A DNA stretch of 64,000 bases from Branchiostoma floridae (GCF_000003815.2 NC_049987.1:21400187-21464186); one strand, 5' to 3'. Positions 10,116 through 22,397 are shown, counted from the stretch's first letter. Notes: generated by a model not told the origin, from the sequence alone. Program-made: numbers and translations.

Positions 10116-13100
10116 ATGGTGAACATGGGGTCTCTTTCATCTGCAAATATGGAAAAGGCAGCGCGAATCCATCATAGGGTAGGACTAGAACTAGAAAGGA
10201 GAAATATCAAAATGAACATGTACACAAGCCAACTACCGCAAGAGGAGGGTGGCAGAGCAGTCCATACAGCCACAGCAGGCTCTCTTGTTGACACTGACAT
10301 GACCCAGTTTTTGATGCAGGCTGGCATCATCAACGAATGCCTCACTGCACTGCAAACTATTGGTAAGTCCAATAACTATATCTGTAGAAAAAAATGAAAT
10401 ACTGTAAAATTTAATGCAGTTTCACCATGAACTCAAAATCACCATGAAAGTTTCTGTTCTGTCTTCTATACCCGCCTATTCTCCTTCTCTTGTCTAAGAG
10501 AATAGGCGGGTATAATACAGTATGTATATAATATATATACAGTATGTCATTCTCATTAATTATGCAAATAAGGTCCTTATTTACATTGATTGTATGAGTT
10601 GATCATCTTCTCTACCCAAATAACAGAAGCTGACAGTCTTATCTTGTGTTACAAACTCTCCACCCCAAGAGCTATATACTAGTATATCTACCACTCAAAT
10701 ATCACATTAGCATGTCCAGAACACAAGATGTCAGACCAGAAATTCCAGTGCAGTACCGTAACAAGCCATTCTCATTAATTATACAAATAAGGTCCTTATT
10801 TACATTGATTGTATGAGTTGATCATCTTCTCTACCCAAATAACAGAAGCTGACAGTCTTATCTTGTGTTACAAACTCTCCACCCCAAGAGCTATATATAT
10901 CTACCACTCAAATATCACATTAGCATGTCCAGAACACAAGATGTCAAACCAGAAATTCCAGTGCAGTACCGTAACAAGCCACTAGCTACCCCAAAATCTA
11001 ATCATTTCCAGATCTTGTCAAGACCATGCCCGTAGCCAGGATTTTGGTTGAGGGGGTTCTTTTTAGTACTTGTGGGACCATCGAGCGCCGCAGGCGCGAG
11101 ACTCACGCCGAAGGCGTGAGCTGCCTAGGGGGGTCCGGGGGCATGCTCCCCCGGAAAATTTTAAAATATTGACCCTCTGAAACACCGTTTCCTGCATTTT
11201 GACGGGCAAAATTTGCTGGCTAAGTTTAATGGGATTTCTATCAAAATACACAAGGCTTTTGGCATAAGGCAGTTATTTTCACCATGTCTGACACCAAAGG
11301 CGCGAGGCATCGCAATGGACTGAATGGAGGTCCGGGGAAATTTTGAAATCTGGACCCTCTGAAAAGCCATTTCCTGCACTTTCTTGGGCAAATTTTGCTG
11401 ATAGACTCACTAAGATTGAATGAAATGTCTATAAGTAAAAATTGAAAATCAGTCATGCCTTTGAAGAAAATTCTTGGACATGAAAAAGTGGACCTTCATG
11501 CATGAAAAAGCGGACCTTTTCAGCGTGTGGGGGGGTTCTTCCGAACCCCCCCTGGCTACGGGCATGAAGACCTAACCACATACCAAATATCAAAACAAAG
11601 ATTTAGGATTTATGAAGGGGACACCACCCTAACACTTTCCTAGCAAGTAGCATCCTGATTGAAGTCTCTGTCGATAAAGGATTTCTATCACTATAATCAG
11701 CAATATATAATGCTGCCAGAAACTAATCTCTACCCTGACATTTGTATTGGCTCAATTTTGACTGAATTTCTGCAGGTGATGGGAACTGCCTGCCCCATGC
11801 CGTCTCCCTGTACATGTGGGGGGTTCAAGACAAGAAGTTGTCTTTGAGGAGGTACTTGGACTGCACCATGCAGGAGGATGGGGGTGCACTGAGGGAGCGT
11901 TGGGCCCATCAGAGGAGAGCCAGAGATGCAGTGGTGCCAGGGGTTCCCATTGGTGGAGTCGACTATGCCCCAGGGGTATGTTTAAAGTTCTGTAGACAAG
12001 CATGCTGTTCTCTTATGTTGTTGTCTCTCAAAGGATTAAAATTTTGACAGAACTGCTATTCAGTCTTTTTATCATAGAACAATATGTTTCAAAGGTTGTG
12101 CTAATGTTATGATTTAAAAAAAAAAAGGAATACTGTCCCATCCAGTCAAATCTGTAGCTTGCTTAATACATTTCGGCATTGTTTCAGGCCCTGAAGTCAT
12201 TTTGTTAAAAGTAGGAGTCTGCATCCACGTTGTGACATCCATATGACACAAATTTAGATAGATATCGGAGCAATGTAAATTTTTTTATGTTTATTTTTAC
12301 ACACACACTTAGTACACAACACATCACTAGTTATCTTTAAAGCACTTACAGCCAACCTTACCTTGCAGCAGTGGAATGGAGAATGGACCACCATGGTTCA
12401 GATGGCCTCTGCAGCTCCAAACGAAAGTGAACCCAACCAGACCAGGTACAGGCCGCTTGAAGAGTTCCACATCTTCGTCCTTGCCAACATCTTGCGCCGT
12501 CCCATCGTGGTCTTTGCAGACACCTCAGTCCGAGATGATGAAGGCAACTCTTGGGCACCGATCCCATTTGGGGGCATCTACCTTCCTCTTCTCCATACTC
12601 CAGCAGAATGTGTCCGCTCCCCGATTCTTCTGGGCTACAACAACCAGCACTTCACTCCTCTGCTGACCACCCAGACACCCCCACAGAATGGTGCATCTCC
12701 ATCTACCCAGCATCCACCACAGACCATCTCCTTGATGAGGCAGAATGGGGAGAGGCTGCCAGTTCAATACGTTCTCCCTAAAGAGGAGGGTAGAGATTTG
12801 CTGGCTGAGTATTTCAACATCATTCCAGCTGATGACAGTAGCGACAACACCCTGCTTGCTGCACTTGACATCACTCCTATTCCAGATCATCTGAACCTCT
12901 TTAAGGACTTAGTTGAGCATGAAACTCCCCAGCAAAGGAATGCCTCTCCTGACCTGTCTTCATTTCAGAAGCCAGTCAGTGTTGTACGTCCTCTGGCAAA
13001 AGCTACATCTAAAAGGCCTGTTGACAACACATCTGAAAGCATGCCTGTACCATGTACGGAGGATCTGGATGGACCACAAGCCAGTCACAGTCCACTGGAA

Positions 13101-15165
13101 GAGAGCTTCCTGAGGATGAAGCTTCGTCAAGGGGTGCAAACTGCCACAGTGGTGAACTCGGAACAGTTGAGATTGGCACCAACTGACTATGCAGCAGCAA
13201 CTGTACCACCATTGCCTTTGCAAGAGAATGTTGCTATCTTACCAAACGAAGAAAACTTTGGACAATCACAACATACCATAGCAAGACCTTCTGGCAGCTC
13301 ATCGGTCCAACCAAGGGCATCTGCACCACCATTGTCATCACAAGGGAACATGGCCAATCCTTTACATGGAGCAGACACTGGAAGATTACAGGAACATGTA
13401 GCAAGTGAGGAAAGTCAGCACTGTGCTGGCATGACTATGCAAGACATTCACAGTATCCCAAATGATAGAAATGAGAACTCTCAAAATGACGGATCTGTGA
13501 GTGCAGCTTCAAGGCCAAGTTATGCTGCAGCAGTGAAAAGTAATCCTGGACCTCTAATCCGGCCTTCCACACCAAAACCAAAACTTTTCTCTACTCCACC
13601 CAGAAAACCAACTTGTAAGAATCCAGAGTGCAAAGGCTCCCCCTGTCCCCAGAATGGAGGGTACTGTGCTAAGTGCCACAGGAAGAACTCAGCAGAGAAG
13701 AGGAGAGAGAGGAGAGAGAGTTTGACATCTCGGCAGGGCAGCACCTCTAGGGCAGGCACAACTATACATATTGGTAGGGCAGTTAACCAGAAGCACAAGA
13801 GAAAAGCAGCACAGCCGACAAAACCAAACCCAAGGAGGCCTCAGACCACTTCTACATCATCCTTGGTGCAACAGCGTTCTGCGGCACAAATGCCAAACCA
13901 AAGTTACAGTCCTGAAACCCTGCCAAGTAAAGTCGCCAGGGCTTCTATGCAGTCAACTCCAGAGGAACCATCCAGGCTGACAGAAACCCATGGCAGAAAC
14001 GTGTCTTCCCAACTACAAGTGCCTGATTCTGTTCAAGACTCGAATCCAGAAGGAATATGCAGAACACCGGGTTGTACTCAACTAGCACTACCGAGTGCAG
14101 ATGGTTTTTGTGTGAACTGTTGGAGCAGAGAGCAGGATGCAGAAACAGTCAGGGTCCAACAGAGGCAAGCAGCCAACAGTAGTGATGGGGGCAGCTCTAA
14201 TGCATCAAAGAACATTTCCAAGCAAACTGAAACAAAGGCTGCTTCTGCTGCAAGAGGAAATGGAAAATCTTCAAAGCAGAGATGCAAAGCTCCAAGATGT
14301 AAAGGGTTTGTTGATGACAGGATAAATGAGGCTCTTTGTCCCACGTGCAACTCACATCTCGACAGGAAGAACAGAAGTTCAGTGCAGAGCAATTCTGCCA
14401 ATGGGGGTGAGTTGTACAGATTTTGTAGTTCAAAAGTTCATATCTCTCTGATCAATCTCAGTAGAAATGAGAAACTTTTAAGCAGAAAATGAAATACTCC
14501 ACTGCCCACAATCTCCACATACATGTACAAGCAGTTAACGGTAACACAACAGGACTTGTCAGACTTTCATCAGGACTTTGCTTGTATTAAGAATTATGTA
14601 AATTTTATGTTTCTCAGGTGTGAGAGACTCCAATACCCCCAGCCCCTCCATGGGAACCTGGTCTCTTGGTCCGCCAGCTGGTCAGTCTGCAGACAGATTC
14701 TACACACAGCAGCCAGATGGGAGGAGATGTTTAACAAAGGGCTGCAAGAGGAATGGCACAAGAGACAACGGCTACTACTGCAGTGTGCATGCACCAAGTG
14801 GGAACCCTCAACAGGGACAGCAACAGTTTGGCCCACAGAGTTCCACAAACAACACATCTCATCAGTCCAACTCGTATGGCCAACCGCCATCCTCTATCTC
14901 TTCATCTGGAACTATGTCACTAAATTTCCATGGTGACATTCACAATCTGCATGTCCACCACCACCACTACCCCTCCCCAGATGGTTCCCAGCCCAGTGGA
15001 AGGAGTGGGTTCGATACACAGTCTCAGTCTCCATTTTTCAGTGCCCCAGGAGAACAACAGTCGAGTAATCTGAGGGCTCGAGGATCACACTCAGCATCGA
15101 GACCAGCCGGTTCTAGCGGGCAGAGTGCACCATCAGGAGCAGCGGCACCACATGGGCCACAGTAG
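10116..15165 (+). CDS. TNFAIP3-like: A20/TNFAIP3-like protein, copy 1 (OTU domain plus four A20 zinc fingers)
   Basis: Four coding exons are read: 10116-10362, 11776-11975, 12369-14406 and 14618-15165. All junctions are GT-AG and the total of 3033 nt is in frame (1010 residues; human A20 has 790). The OTU domain covers about residues 10-255. It has the Cys box GDGNCLPHA (Cys87) followed by YMWGVQD, and LEEFHIFVLANILRRPIVV. The catalytic His is His243 in NNQHFTPLL. A20-type fingers lie at about 565-585, 713-733, 788-809 and 866-886; the last has His in place of the fourth Cys. The linkers are Ser/Pro/Gln-rich. A20 proteins edit ubiquitin chains in the cytoplasm and restrain NF-kappaB signalling; that role is assigned by family. 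Odd points: the 19 residues before the Cys box, including the LNW motif seen in copy 2 and human A20, are missing, and the position of human Asp70 appears to be Asn73. The start is supported by the context AACAAAATGGT, shared with copy 2. The family call is firm; the missing N-terminal piece could be an overlooked exon. Confidence 0.88.
10467..10520. repeat. Short perfect hairpin in intron 1 of A20-like gene 1
   Basis: TATACCCGCCTATTCTC and its reverse complement GAGAATAGGCGGGTATA are separated by about 14 bases. It stands next to the tandem repeat at 10549-10979 and is probably a tiny foldback MITE. Confidence 0.55.
10549..10979. repeat. Tandem duplication of about 215 bp in intron 1 of A20-like gene 1
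   Basis: 10549-10766 and 10767-10979 are nearly identical from CATTCTCATTAATTAT to CAGTACCGTAACAAGC, differing by a few substitutions and one small indel. The high identity means a recent event. The unit contains the TTATGCAAATAAGG dispersed-repeat motif. Confidence 0.9.
11025..11566. mobile_element. MITE-like element with 5-bp target duplication, 542 bp
   Basis: The termini are perfect 16-bp inverted repeats (CATGCCCGTAGCCAGG and its complement). They are flanked by identical AAGAC at 11020-11024 and 11567-11571. Internally the ends read AGGGGGTTCTT and GGGGGTTCTT. There are CGCCGCAGGCGCGAG and CCGAAGGCGTGAG mini-hairpins and repeated short segments (GACCCTCTGAAA..CC..TTTCCTGCA twice). There is no transposase. 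The superfamily is not assigned. Confidence 0.85.
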
Positions 15166-15169
15166 GGTC

Positions 15170-15450
15170 ACCAGTCTGCCCCAAGTATGAACATTATACT
15201 CAGCCTGGTAGTCCTAATGTTAAGATTGGGTTTGAGACTGTACAAATTCTTCTTTAACTATTTTGTGAACCCTCGTGGTCGCCTCAAGAGGAGATGGGTA
15301 GACAATGTCAAGGAAGTTATTCGAAAACTGAACTTGCAAAAAGCCAACCCCCTTGTCAGAGGCAGTTGGAGAGCAGCAATCAGACCTAAATGGCATCCCG
15401 CAACTTTCAACACTTCCAAGACAGGGAACAACGGATGCTACACTGGATAG
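15170..15450 (+). pseudogene. LINE-type retrotransposon C-terminal remnant
   Basis: After the stop of A20-like gene 1, an open frame contains GRLKRRWVDNVKEVIRKLN followed by about ten residues and SWRAAIR. This resembles the tail of many non-LTR retrotransposon ORFs (RPRKRW-D-V, then RWR). The rest of the reverse transcriptase is absent, so it is a dead fragment within or next to the 3' untranslated region. The family assignment is from motif memory, without a search. Confidence 0.5.
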
Positions 15451-16074
15451 TGAGTGAGTCTGTGAATATTGTAATACAGAAATGTTTGCGGTGGTTTTAT
15501 GTTTGAAGTTTTCCTGGTAACCACAAACTCAAAACTGCAACTAAGATTTTTATCTGTCTTCTCCATGCCTTTTCCCCCTTGTCTACGTGCTAATGTTACA
15601 TGTATGTGCTATACATTGTAACATTACAATTTACAGCATCGTGACAACATGTTTTGGGGGCACCTGTTGCGGTGAAGACACACGTATAACTACAAAGAAC
15701 AACTTTGAAGAATTGAACCCAACTTTATCTTTGAACATTTAACACATTTATGAAGAAGTGCTATGTATCCAGAGGGAATATTATGTGATGATTAGTTGAC
15801 AGGTGATCATACCAGCACTGCCAAAAGTGACTGTTCTGCAAAGTTACTACATACTAGGTGGTTTCCACTGGCTGTTTGTTGAGGCTCTGGGATTTGAAAA
15901 GTTTAAAAAGTGAAGAGAATATGGTATATGTATGCACTTAAATCAAGCACAAAAGCATGCACACTTGTATGCTTGCACTATTTGCTAAATTATGATACAT
16001 AATGAATGTCATGCTAATCAGCTGATCGTTCAGAAATATTCTGTGAAATTGCAGTGGCCAGTGAGCATTACAAT

Positions 16075-16413
16075 CAGGGCTTTAGCCAGCTCGAATTTTT
16101 TTCCGTCAGCCAATTACAATCGTCGCGAAAACCTCAAAAATTATTTAGAAAGACGGAAATGAGACCTGGAAAAACGGGTTTTAATGAGATTATCGTATGC
16201 GAAAGGGCGCCGACACATATTGTCAACAATCATAACAATAGCAAAACAAACAGTGTGTGGCTTTTACGGTCGTGGACGGCGTCCCCAAGCCGCCTGTAGC
16301 TTCCACCAAGGATTTTTGTCCGTCAAGGTTGACGGATTGGTTTTAAAATTTTTCCGTCAGACGCAGCAAATTTCCGTCAATTGACGGAAAAACAGACGCT
16401 GGCTGGAGCCCTG
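16075..16413. mobile_element. hAT-type MITE, 339 bp, with perfect 8-bp target duplication
   Basis: The element starts CAGGGCTTTAGCCAGC and ends GCTGGCTGGAGCCCTG, so the two termini are near-identical inverted repeats. It is bounded by identical ATTACAAT at 16067-16074 and 16414-16421. CAGGG termini and an 8-bp duplication are the hAT signature. It has no transposase. Internally, TTCCGTCA/TGACGGAA motifs repeat in both orientations near the ends. Confidence 0.9.
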
Positions 16414-16645
16414 ATTACAATAATGATAAAACAAAAAAATGGAAACAAAAAAAAGTGAAAAGAAAAATACAACATTGTCAAGGATTGGAGACAATTGGTT
16501 GACAACTGTTGACAAAAAAACGTAAAGAAAAAAACATGAAAAAAAGGTGTTGATAAAAAAACCATAAAAGAAAAAAATGAAAAAAATAGAACATGTTAAT
16601 AATTATTACTTGATTTTAGAATATTTTGCATAGTTTTACATGTAG

Positions 16646-16850
16646 ATGTGTGGCCTCGTGTGGCATAATGATGTGTGACGAGTTTTGCTTGAGTCAAGAA
16701 GTTCTTGGTTCAAACAACATGGCCTATGTTGTACCCCTTGGGAAAGGAACATGAATTTCCTCTCTTCCCTCAGGTGAAATTGAGTGTCTTGTTTCAACTA
16801 GGGATAGCCCTCAGATAAGGTGTTCAATAGATGTCTCGTATTTGAAGAGA
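16646..16850 (+). mobile_element. tRNA-derived SINE-like repeat
   Basis: The head is tRNA-like, with an A-box-like GGCATAATGATG and a B-box-like TTGGTTCAAAC about 45 bases apart. It is followed by CCCTTGGGAAAGG and CTCAGGTGAAATTGAGT. The tail motif recurs in reverse orientation at 34843-34975. The match to common marine-invertebrate SINE tails is from recognition only. Confidence 0.5.
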
Positions 16851-16987
16851 GCTATACCTTTAGCACTTTAAAAGAACTTACCAAACTTGTCATTATTTCC
16901 TGGTGTGAGTTGTTCAAAACTTAGTCCTATGGCTGTGCCAATTATACTGTAAGTTGTTGATATATATATATATCTTCAATACATCTG

Positions 16988-17069
16988 CAGGGCTTGAAAT
17001 ACCACCTGTATATGCAGGTTGGTGCAGGTAATATTGGATCTGTGCCTTGATCGAGCCCTGATCTGAAAA
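16988..17069. mobile_element. Tiny CAGGG-ended element (about 82 bp)
   Basis: It begins CAGGGCTTGAAATACC and ends GATCGAGCCCTG, giving short inverted CAGGGCT-type ends like hAT MITEs. ATCTG flanks both sides, but not as a full 8-bp duplication. Confidence 0.4.
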
Positions 17070-18057
17070 GTTAATTTACCTCTGATAGAAGCCAGTATTT
17101 TTCCTAGATCACTTGCCAAAAGTAGAAACCTATTTTTGATGATGTGAAGGGAAAATTTTGTGAATTAGAAGATGTGTACATAGTATATATTCAAGATAGA
17201 TTATGTCAAGAGTTAATGGCTGTGTTCCGCACAAAATTACATCACCTGCCAATGGTGGAGGTTTGTACTCTTAGAGTACTTTGGAGGAAAGTAAGCTGAG
17301 GTTGTGCTGTTGTACTGATTACATCTTATTATATAATTGTAATTCTTCAAGGCTGTACTGCACAGTATAGCCATTTGTACTTCAATTTCATAGAAGTCAC
17401 TAACTCTACAAACAAAATAACCTTTCTTATACACACACATACATGTTTGTGCTATCCACCTAATTTAGAAAATCACTTTGTCTGAAGATCACGAAAGCAG
17501 CAAAATTCACCTGTGCCTTTCCAACACTAATCAATATACCACTGATTCTATTAGCCATTATAGTTAATCGCGTTTATAGCAGTTTCCCAACTATCTGTCG
17601 GCCCCCAAGCAGTGTCCAGCTGAGTCTGAGCTTCACAGGCTAAGATTCTTTTGATCTTTCATACACTGCCATTTTGTATGTGTAAGAAAACTTGTGATTT
17701 TGCACTTGCAATTTGTGATTTTCACAGATGTTAACATTTTAACTATTTTCATGATAATGTTTCATGCCTGCTGCAAAGAAGCTGCTTCTGATGATAGGTT
17801 ATTTTTCTACGTTATCTTTCCATCAGCTTTCTTGATTCCACAATGAAATAATTCAATTGTATCATTATATTCTTGGAATGGCTTACGACATGATTTCTGG
17901 AAAACAATTCTGATTTGACTGCAAGGTTGTTCAAAGTGAATATTCTGTATAATATTGGGACATAGTGCTTCTATTGATGCGGATTACCAGATTTACCATA
18001 TAGGCCACAGTCACACCAATTAAACTTTTGTAAAGTTGATCTTTGGACCTGCTAATA

Positions 18058-18123
18058 CACACACATACATACACATGCACGCGCGCACCCCCACACACAT
18101 ACATACACATACACACACATATT
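18058..18123. repeat. (CA)n-rich microsatellite
   Basis: Interrupted CA/CATA repeat. Confidence 0.85.
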
Positions 18124-18785
18124 ACATACACACAAACACTGCAAAGAACAAAGTTCAATAACTGCATGCACACAAACACACATCACTTTTTTAAATTTCT
18201 GGCCTACTCTATGTTTGACTTCTGCATCAAACTTATGTATAATCTTATGTTGGTTTCTGGCAACTAACATAAGTATAATGTCCATCAATTGTTGTCAAAG
18301 CACCTTGATTAAGTTCAGATTAACTCTGCCATTTCCATGTTTGGAAAGGCCTGTATGTGCATCATATTCTGTGTCTTTATTACTCAATCTTTTTTTTTAC
18401 TTTGAAGTTCCTTTTTGTCCTACTGTCCAAACTAATAAATCTGTAAAGAACTTGGTGTGGCCATTAGCAGCTGCTGCTGTAGATATAATGTGTACTACAT
18501 TGAGGTATATTCAATGTTCAAATGGTTCTGTATTAGATTTTTACTGAAACGGTGAAAGTACACAATGGTGCAGGGTTTTGACATTGAAGACTATTGTATA
18601 TTGTATGGGTGTTTTATGTGAAGAAATTTATCCAGCAATTATAAATAATGATGCAGAGCAGATGGTATAATTCCCTTTGGAAATTTATTGTTATGATGTT
18701 AAATCATTCCAACTTGAAAAGGTATTTTTGGATGATGATTGATATATTTTGTTATACAATAATAAGTATGTAATGTGTCATTAAG

Positions 18786-18885
18786 NNNNNNNNNNNNNNN
18801 NNNNNNNNNNNNNNNNNNNNNNNNNNNNNNNNNNNNNNNNNNNNNNNNNNNNNNNNNNNNNNNNNNNNNNNNNNNNNNNNNNNNN
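18786..18885. other. Assembly gap (100 N)
   Basis: Run of exactly 100 N in non-coding DNA. Confidence 0.95.
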
Positions 18886-19054
18886 CATCTTTGAAAAGAT
18901 ACATGTTTTAGAAGTGGATTCACTCAAGGAGGTTATCTCTATATAACCTCCTTGATTCACTAGCCACAGTACTACTGTTGAATCACCTCATTGTGACATT
19001 AATACAATGTACTTCACAATATCTAGATGTACAATGTCATGCAGTTGTTACTTG

Positions 19055-19164
19055 CCTGGGTACCATGCTATTTCTATCCGGGCCCCTTGTACTCGCAGTG
19101 CAAAAAAAAAAAAGATTTCATAGGCCAGTGAGTGCAAATTGCAAGGAGTAGGATGGTACCCAGG
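19055..19164. mobile_element. Small foldback element with CCTGGGTACCAT ends
   Basis: CCTGGGTACCATGCTA at the left and GGATGGTACCCAGG at the right form inverted termini of about 12 bp around about 85 bp. No clear target duplication was seen. Confidence 0.5.
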
Positions 19165-20676
19165 ATAGTTCTAACAACATTGGTCATATATCTTCAATAG
19201 TTGGATTCATACCCTATGACAGTTGTCTATCATTCAACATATTCAACTGACTCAGAGGAAAATTGCTAAGCTCAACTGTATAGCAATGATTCAACATCAG
19301 TGAATGCTTACAGTATCCATACATTGTATACAGGCTGGTCAATCAATGCATATTTTGATCTTTCTGTTGAAGTAAAATCTTATTTCATTAGATATACTTA
19401 AAAATCATATTTCGTTAGATATACTCAACCTTAACTAGATCTGTTATAAGGAGTATTATTAAGTTAAGCAGCTTGTTTGAAATATCTTAATAAAAATGCC
19501 AAAAAAGAGAATGCAATCACTTACCAATTATATGCCATCCAGTCTTGGGCTGGTAACAAACATCCTCTTGCAAACCTAAATGACATTGAGATGAGATCAA
19601 ACAAAAAAGGTTAAGTCATGAGCCAGCCATTTGTTAACAATTCCATTACAGTTGCAAAGGTACAGCATTGTACGAAGGGCCATATTAATGGGTTTTACGA
19701 AAGGGCCATATTACTTAATCCAAGGACATCACACAGTACATAATATTCTTGCTTGACAGATCTGTTTGTACCAGTCCTCTGACTTGGATGTATTGCCCAT
19801 CTTAGAAAGAAAAAAAAGAGTTTTTTTTTGTGTTTTGGGGGTAGGCTAAGATCAATCAGGCCTAAAATCAGTCATTGTGAAGGTACACTATAATATAATT
19901 TATTGAAGTAAATAAAAAAACTCAGTTATTTTCTTGTATGCAATCATTGCAACAAATTATCATACCGTTTTTCATTCGCAAGTTACAGGATGGTTGCAGG
20001 GTAAATGTATAGATGAAGTGTTGCCAATCTAGACCATCTAAAAGGAAAATGATGGTATTTTCCAACTTTGAATCCAACCTTCTGTCTGCAGGCAAGGAGA
20101 AGGTTGAATTTCACAAAATTATGACTTATGTTTAATGTGGTGATTAGGAAAGTCTACAATTGGCAATTCTTCACTTGGATTACTTAAGGTATGAACAAAA
20201 CTGCAGAGATATTGCCTTTGCTGCAGCATGTTTCATTTGGGCTTCAATAAATGGTGTCAACCTTCTATTTGTTCATTGTCGTTTATGTGTGTTCCACTAA
20301 TATAAGGTATCACTTAAATGCTACCATTTATGAAAAGAGAGGAAAAATATGTGACTGTACAGATGTAATATAAGACAATTATTACTATATGTGTGGCATA
20401 TATCATTTATTTATCAATCTTCATCTCCTAAACTTAAATCGTGCCAACCCAAAGAGGCATCTAGTAGGCTGCCATCAAGCCTCCACATCTACCTGCAAGC
20501 ACGTCTAGCTCTCGCCTGACAGACATTAATGGACTATAAACTGGGATATGTATTCATTAGATTTGGCAATGGAGACATAAATACACATAATTAGTTAACT
20601 TGGAAAACATTTCTCTTTGCAGTTGCTGTGACATGAGTGTTAGACAATGGAAGTTTCAGATTTACAATCATCAGTT

Positions 20677-21053
20677 CACAGCACCCCCTATTGCTGCACA
20701 GCTGAACTGCACATATCAGAACATTTTGTTTTCTAGGGGCACATTTATCGAGGTCTACTCAAGCTCCTTGGTCTACATAAAAAGGCCTAGTAGAAAAGTT
20801 GAACTTAACATCAGGAGATTCTTGGTGTGTCTAGGTGATAATAAAACAATTACCGTTTTATTTTTACCTAGACATTGCATTGTCTACGTAAATGCAATTA
20901 AATGTCAATCTGGAAAATGCTATTACTATATTTCTACCAGGCCTTTTTATGTAGAAAAAGGAGCTTGAGTAGACCTAGATAAATGTGTCACTAGAAAACA
21001 AATATTCTAAAGTGCAGTTCATCAGTACATCAATAGAGGGTGCTGTAAACCAG
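20677..21053. mobile_element. Foldback MITE with about 115-bp arms
   Basis: The left arm starts at CACAGCACCCCCTATTG. It carries TTTCTAGGGGCACATTTATC, GGTCTACTCAAGCTCC and TACATAAAAAGGCCT. The same words occur in reverse complement and reverse order up to AGAGGGTGCTGT at about 21053. The 122-codon open frame running through it is an accident of the palindrome. Confidence 0.8.
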
Positions 21054-21239
21054 GCCCAAACCTGCATACCTGGTCCAGTAATACCTGTAGACAGCTGATA
21101 TGTACAGGGATTACTCACACAAATTCTGTCTGCAAATTTTGTTTCTAATATGCAAAAGTTGCTTGAAATACAGCAAGAATATAAGATTTTATCTCATCAT
21201 TCTGCATTAGTACAAAATTTGAATGAGAAAGTCAAAAGC

Positions 21240-21278
21240 ATAATTTTATTTGTACAGTACAAATAAAATTATTCTTTT
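21240..21278. repeat. Short palindrome
   Basis: ATAATTTTATTTGTAC is followed almost at once by its complement GTACAAATAAAATTAT, giving a hairpin of about 16 bp per arm. Confidence 0.6.
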
Positions 21279-21371
21279 AGCTTTCTAATCCAAATTTTGT
21301 CTTTCATCATCTTCTTGATAACACTAGACCAGACTACCAAATTGAATGTTGCCTATCCATGGAACTAAATT

Positions 21372-21615
21372 ATATTTGGTGCCCAAAGACTACCTAAACC
21401 TTTTAAAAAAAGCAAACAAAACAATTGCAACATGTATTCAGTATGATTTATCAAATGACAAAAAAGTGACTTTACTGTAACATATTTGGTGACCAAAGAA
21501 TACTTCAGCCATTAAAAAAAGGAAACAAAACAATTGCGCTAAACAGTTAAACAGCATAATGTTACATGTACTCAGTATGATTTCTCAAATGACAAAAAAG
21601 TGACTGTACTGTACT
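21372..21615. repeat. Diverged tandem repeat, unit about 110-130 bp
   Basis: ATATTTGGTGCCCAAAGAC..CAAACAAAACAATTGC..TCAGTATGATTTATCAAATGAC at 21372 returns at 21482 with substitutions and a small insertion. Confidence 0.7.
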
Positions 21616-21691
21616 CTATGATCTGCCTATATATACTTGTCACAGGATTTGGCAGTATTTCTTAAACCTTTATTGTGTGCCAGAGGCCTGC

Positions 21692-21799
21692 AATAAAGAT
21701 GTCTGCAAGAGGGACTTGAAGTCTCTTGATATTGAATTCTGGGAGGACCTAGCCAAAGACAGGGCCAGCAGGAGATGCACACTGTCCAGGCAGCAGTAA
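21692..21799 (+). pseudogene. LINE retrotransposon C-terminal fragment
   Basis: The frame starting AAT AAA GAT reads NKDVCKRDLKSLDIEFWEDL, then AKDR and a few more residues to TAA. This resembles the conserved tail of many non-LTR retrotransposon polyproteins (K-D-KRDLK-L-I, then W-LA-DR). Nothing of the reverse transcriptase remains upstream. The call is from motif recognition only. Confidence 0.6.
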
Positions 21800-21821
21800 G
21801 ACCGGGAGAAGCCAGACTGAT

Positions 21822-21997
21822 GTACATAGTAGTCTCCAAGCAGTCCCTACAGTGCCTTAGAGGTAGTATCAAAGCTGGCAAAGAAGTATAGCCGGCCAAA
21901 GGGAGTCAAACGGGTGCCGCTATACTAAGTCCCTTGCCAGCTTTGATACTATTTTGAAGGCACCGTAGGGTCTCTTGGAGACTAGTATACACAGTTG
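21822..21997. repeat. Hairpin with about 70-bp arms after the LINE fragment
   Basis: The left arm (AGTCTCCAAG.. to ..AGTATCAAAGCTGGCAA) is mirrored at about 21930-21995 (TTGCCAGCTTTGATACTA.. to ..CTTGGAGACTAGTATACA), with several mismatches. It could be two inverted LINE tails or a separate foldback element. Confidence 0.6.
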
Positions 21998-22271
21998 AAG
22001 AAAATTGGATCCAAAGAAAAGAACTTTGCAACAGACCCGAGTAAGTTTAGAGATGTGCCCTATATGTGCACATGGCAGAGATCTAGACTGTCATTCTCGT
22101 ATCAGACTGTCTGATCCATAGCTCAAGCTGTACGGCTGATATCAATTAGGCACTTAACGTTACATGTACCAAGGTCAGAATGACCGAATAGGCCATGCAT
22201 TGTGTGCTAGAAACAATGAAGTTGACCCAACAATGTCAAATAAAAAAAAAGTTGACCAATACATTTATAAT

Positions 22272-22371
22272 NNNNNNNNNNNNNNNNNNNNNNNNNNNNN
22301 NNNNNNNNNNNNNNNNNNNNNNNNNNNNNNNNNNNNNNNNNNNNNNNNNNNNNNNNNNNNNNNNNNNNNNN
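22272..22371. other. Assembly gap (100 N)
   Basis: Run of exactly 100 N immediately before the telomere-like array. Confidence 0.95.
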
Positions 22372-22397
22372 ACGAAAATATCGTTCATTGAATGGGG

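Larger units (their letters stand above)
15451..22271. other. Intergenic DNA between A20-like genes 1 and 2, no gene recognised
   Basis: No ORF with convincing coding character was found. The content is transposon remnants and simple repeats, listed separately: hAT MITE, SINE, small foldbacks, a LINE tail and microsatellites. It also includes the 3' flank of A20-like gene 1. Poly-A-rich low-complexity DNA occupies about 16430-16590. Confidence 0.5.

Noticed and set aside
10363-11775. Missing exon of A20-like gene 1 for the LNW segment
   Set aside because: I looked for an LNW-like frame with AG and GT borders in this intron and saw none; the tandem repeat and MITE fill much of it. It is not fully excluded.
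16650-16725. Functional tRNA gene
   Set aside because: A- and B-box-like words are present but the arms do not pair well, and a SINE tail follows directly.
20600-20968. 122-codon ORF
   Set aside because: It lies inside a foldback element and has no recognisable domain; the palindrome explains it.
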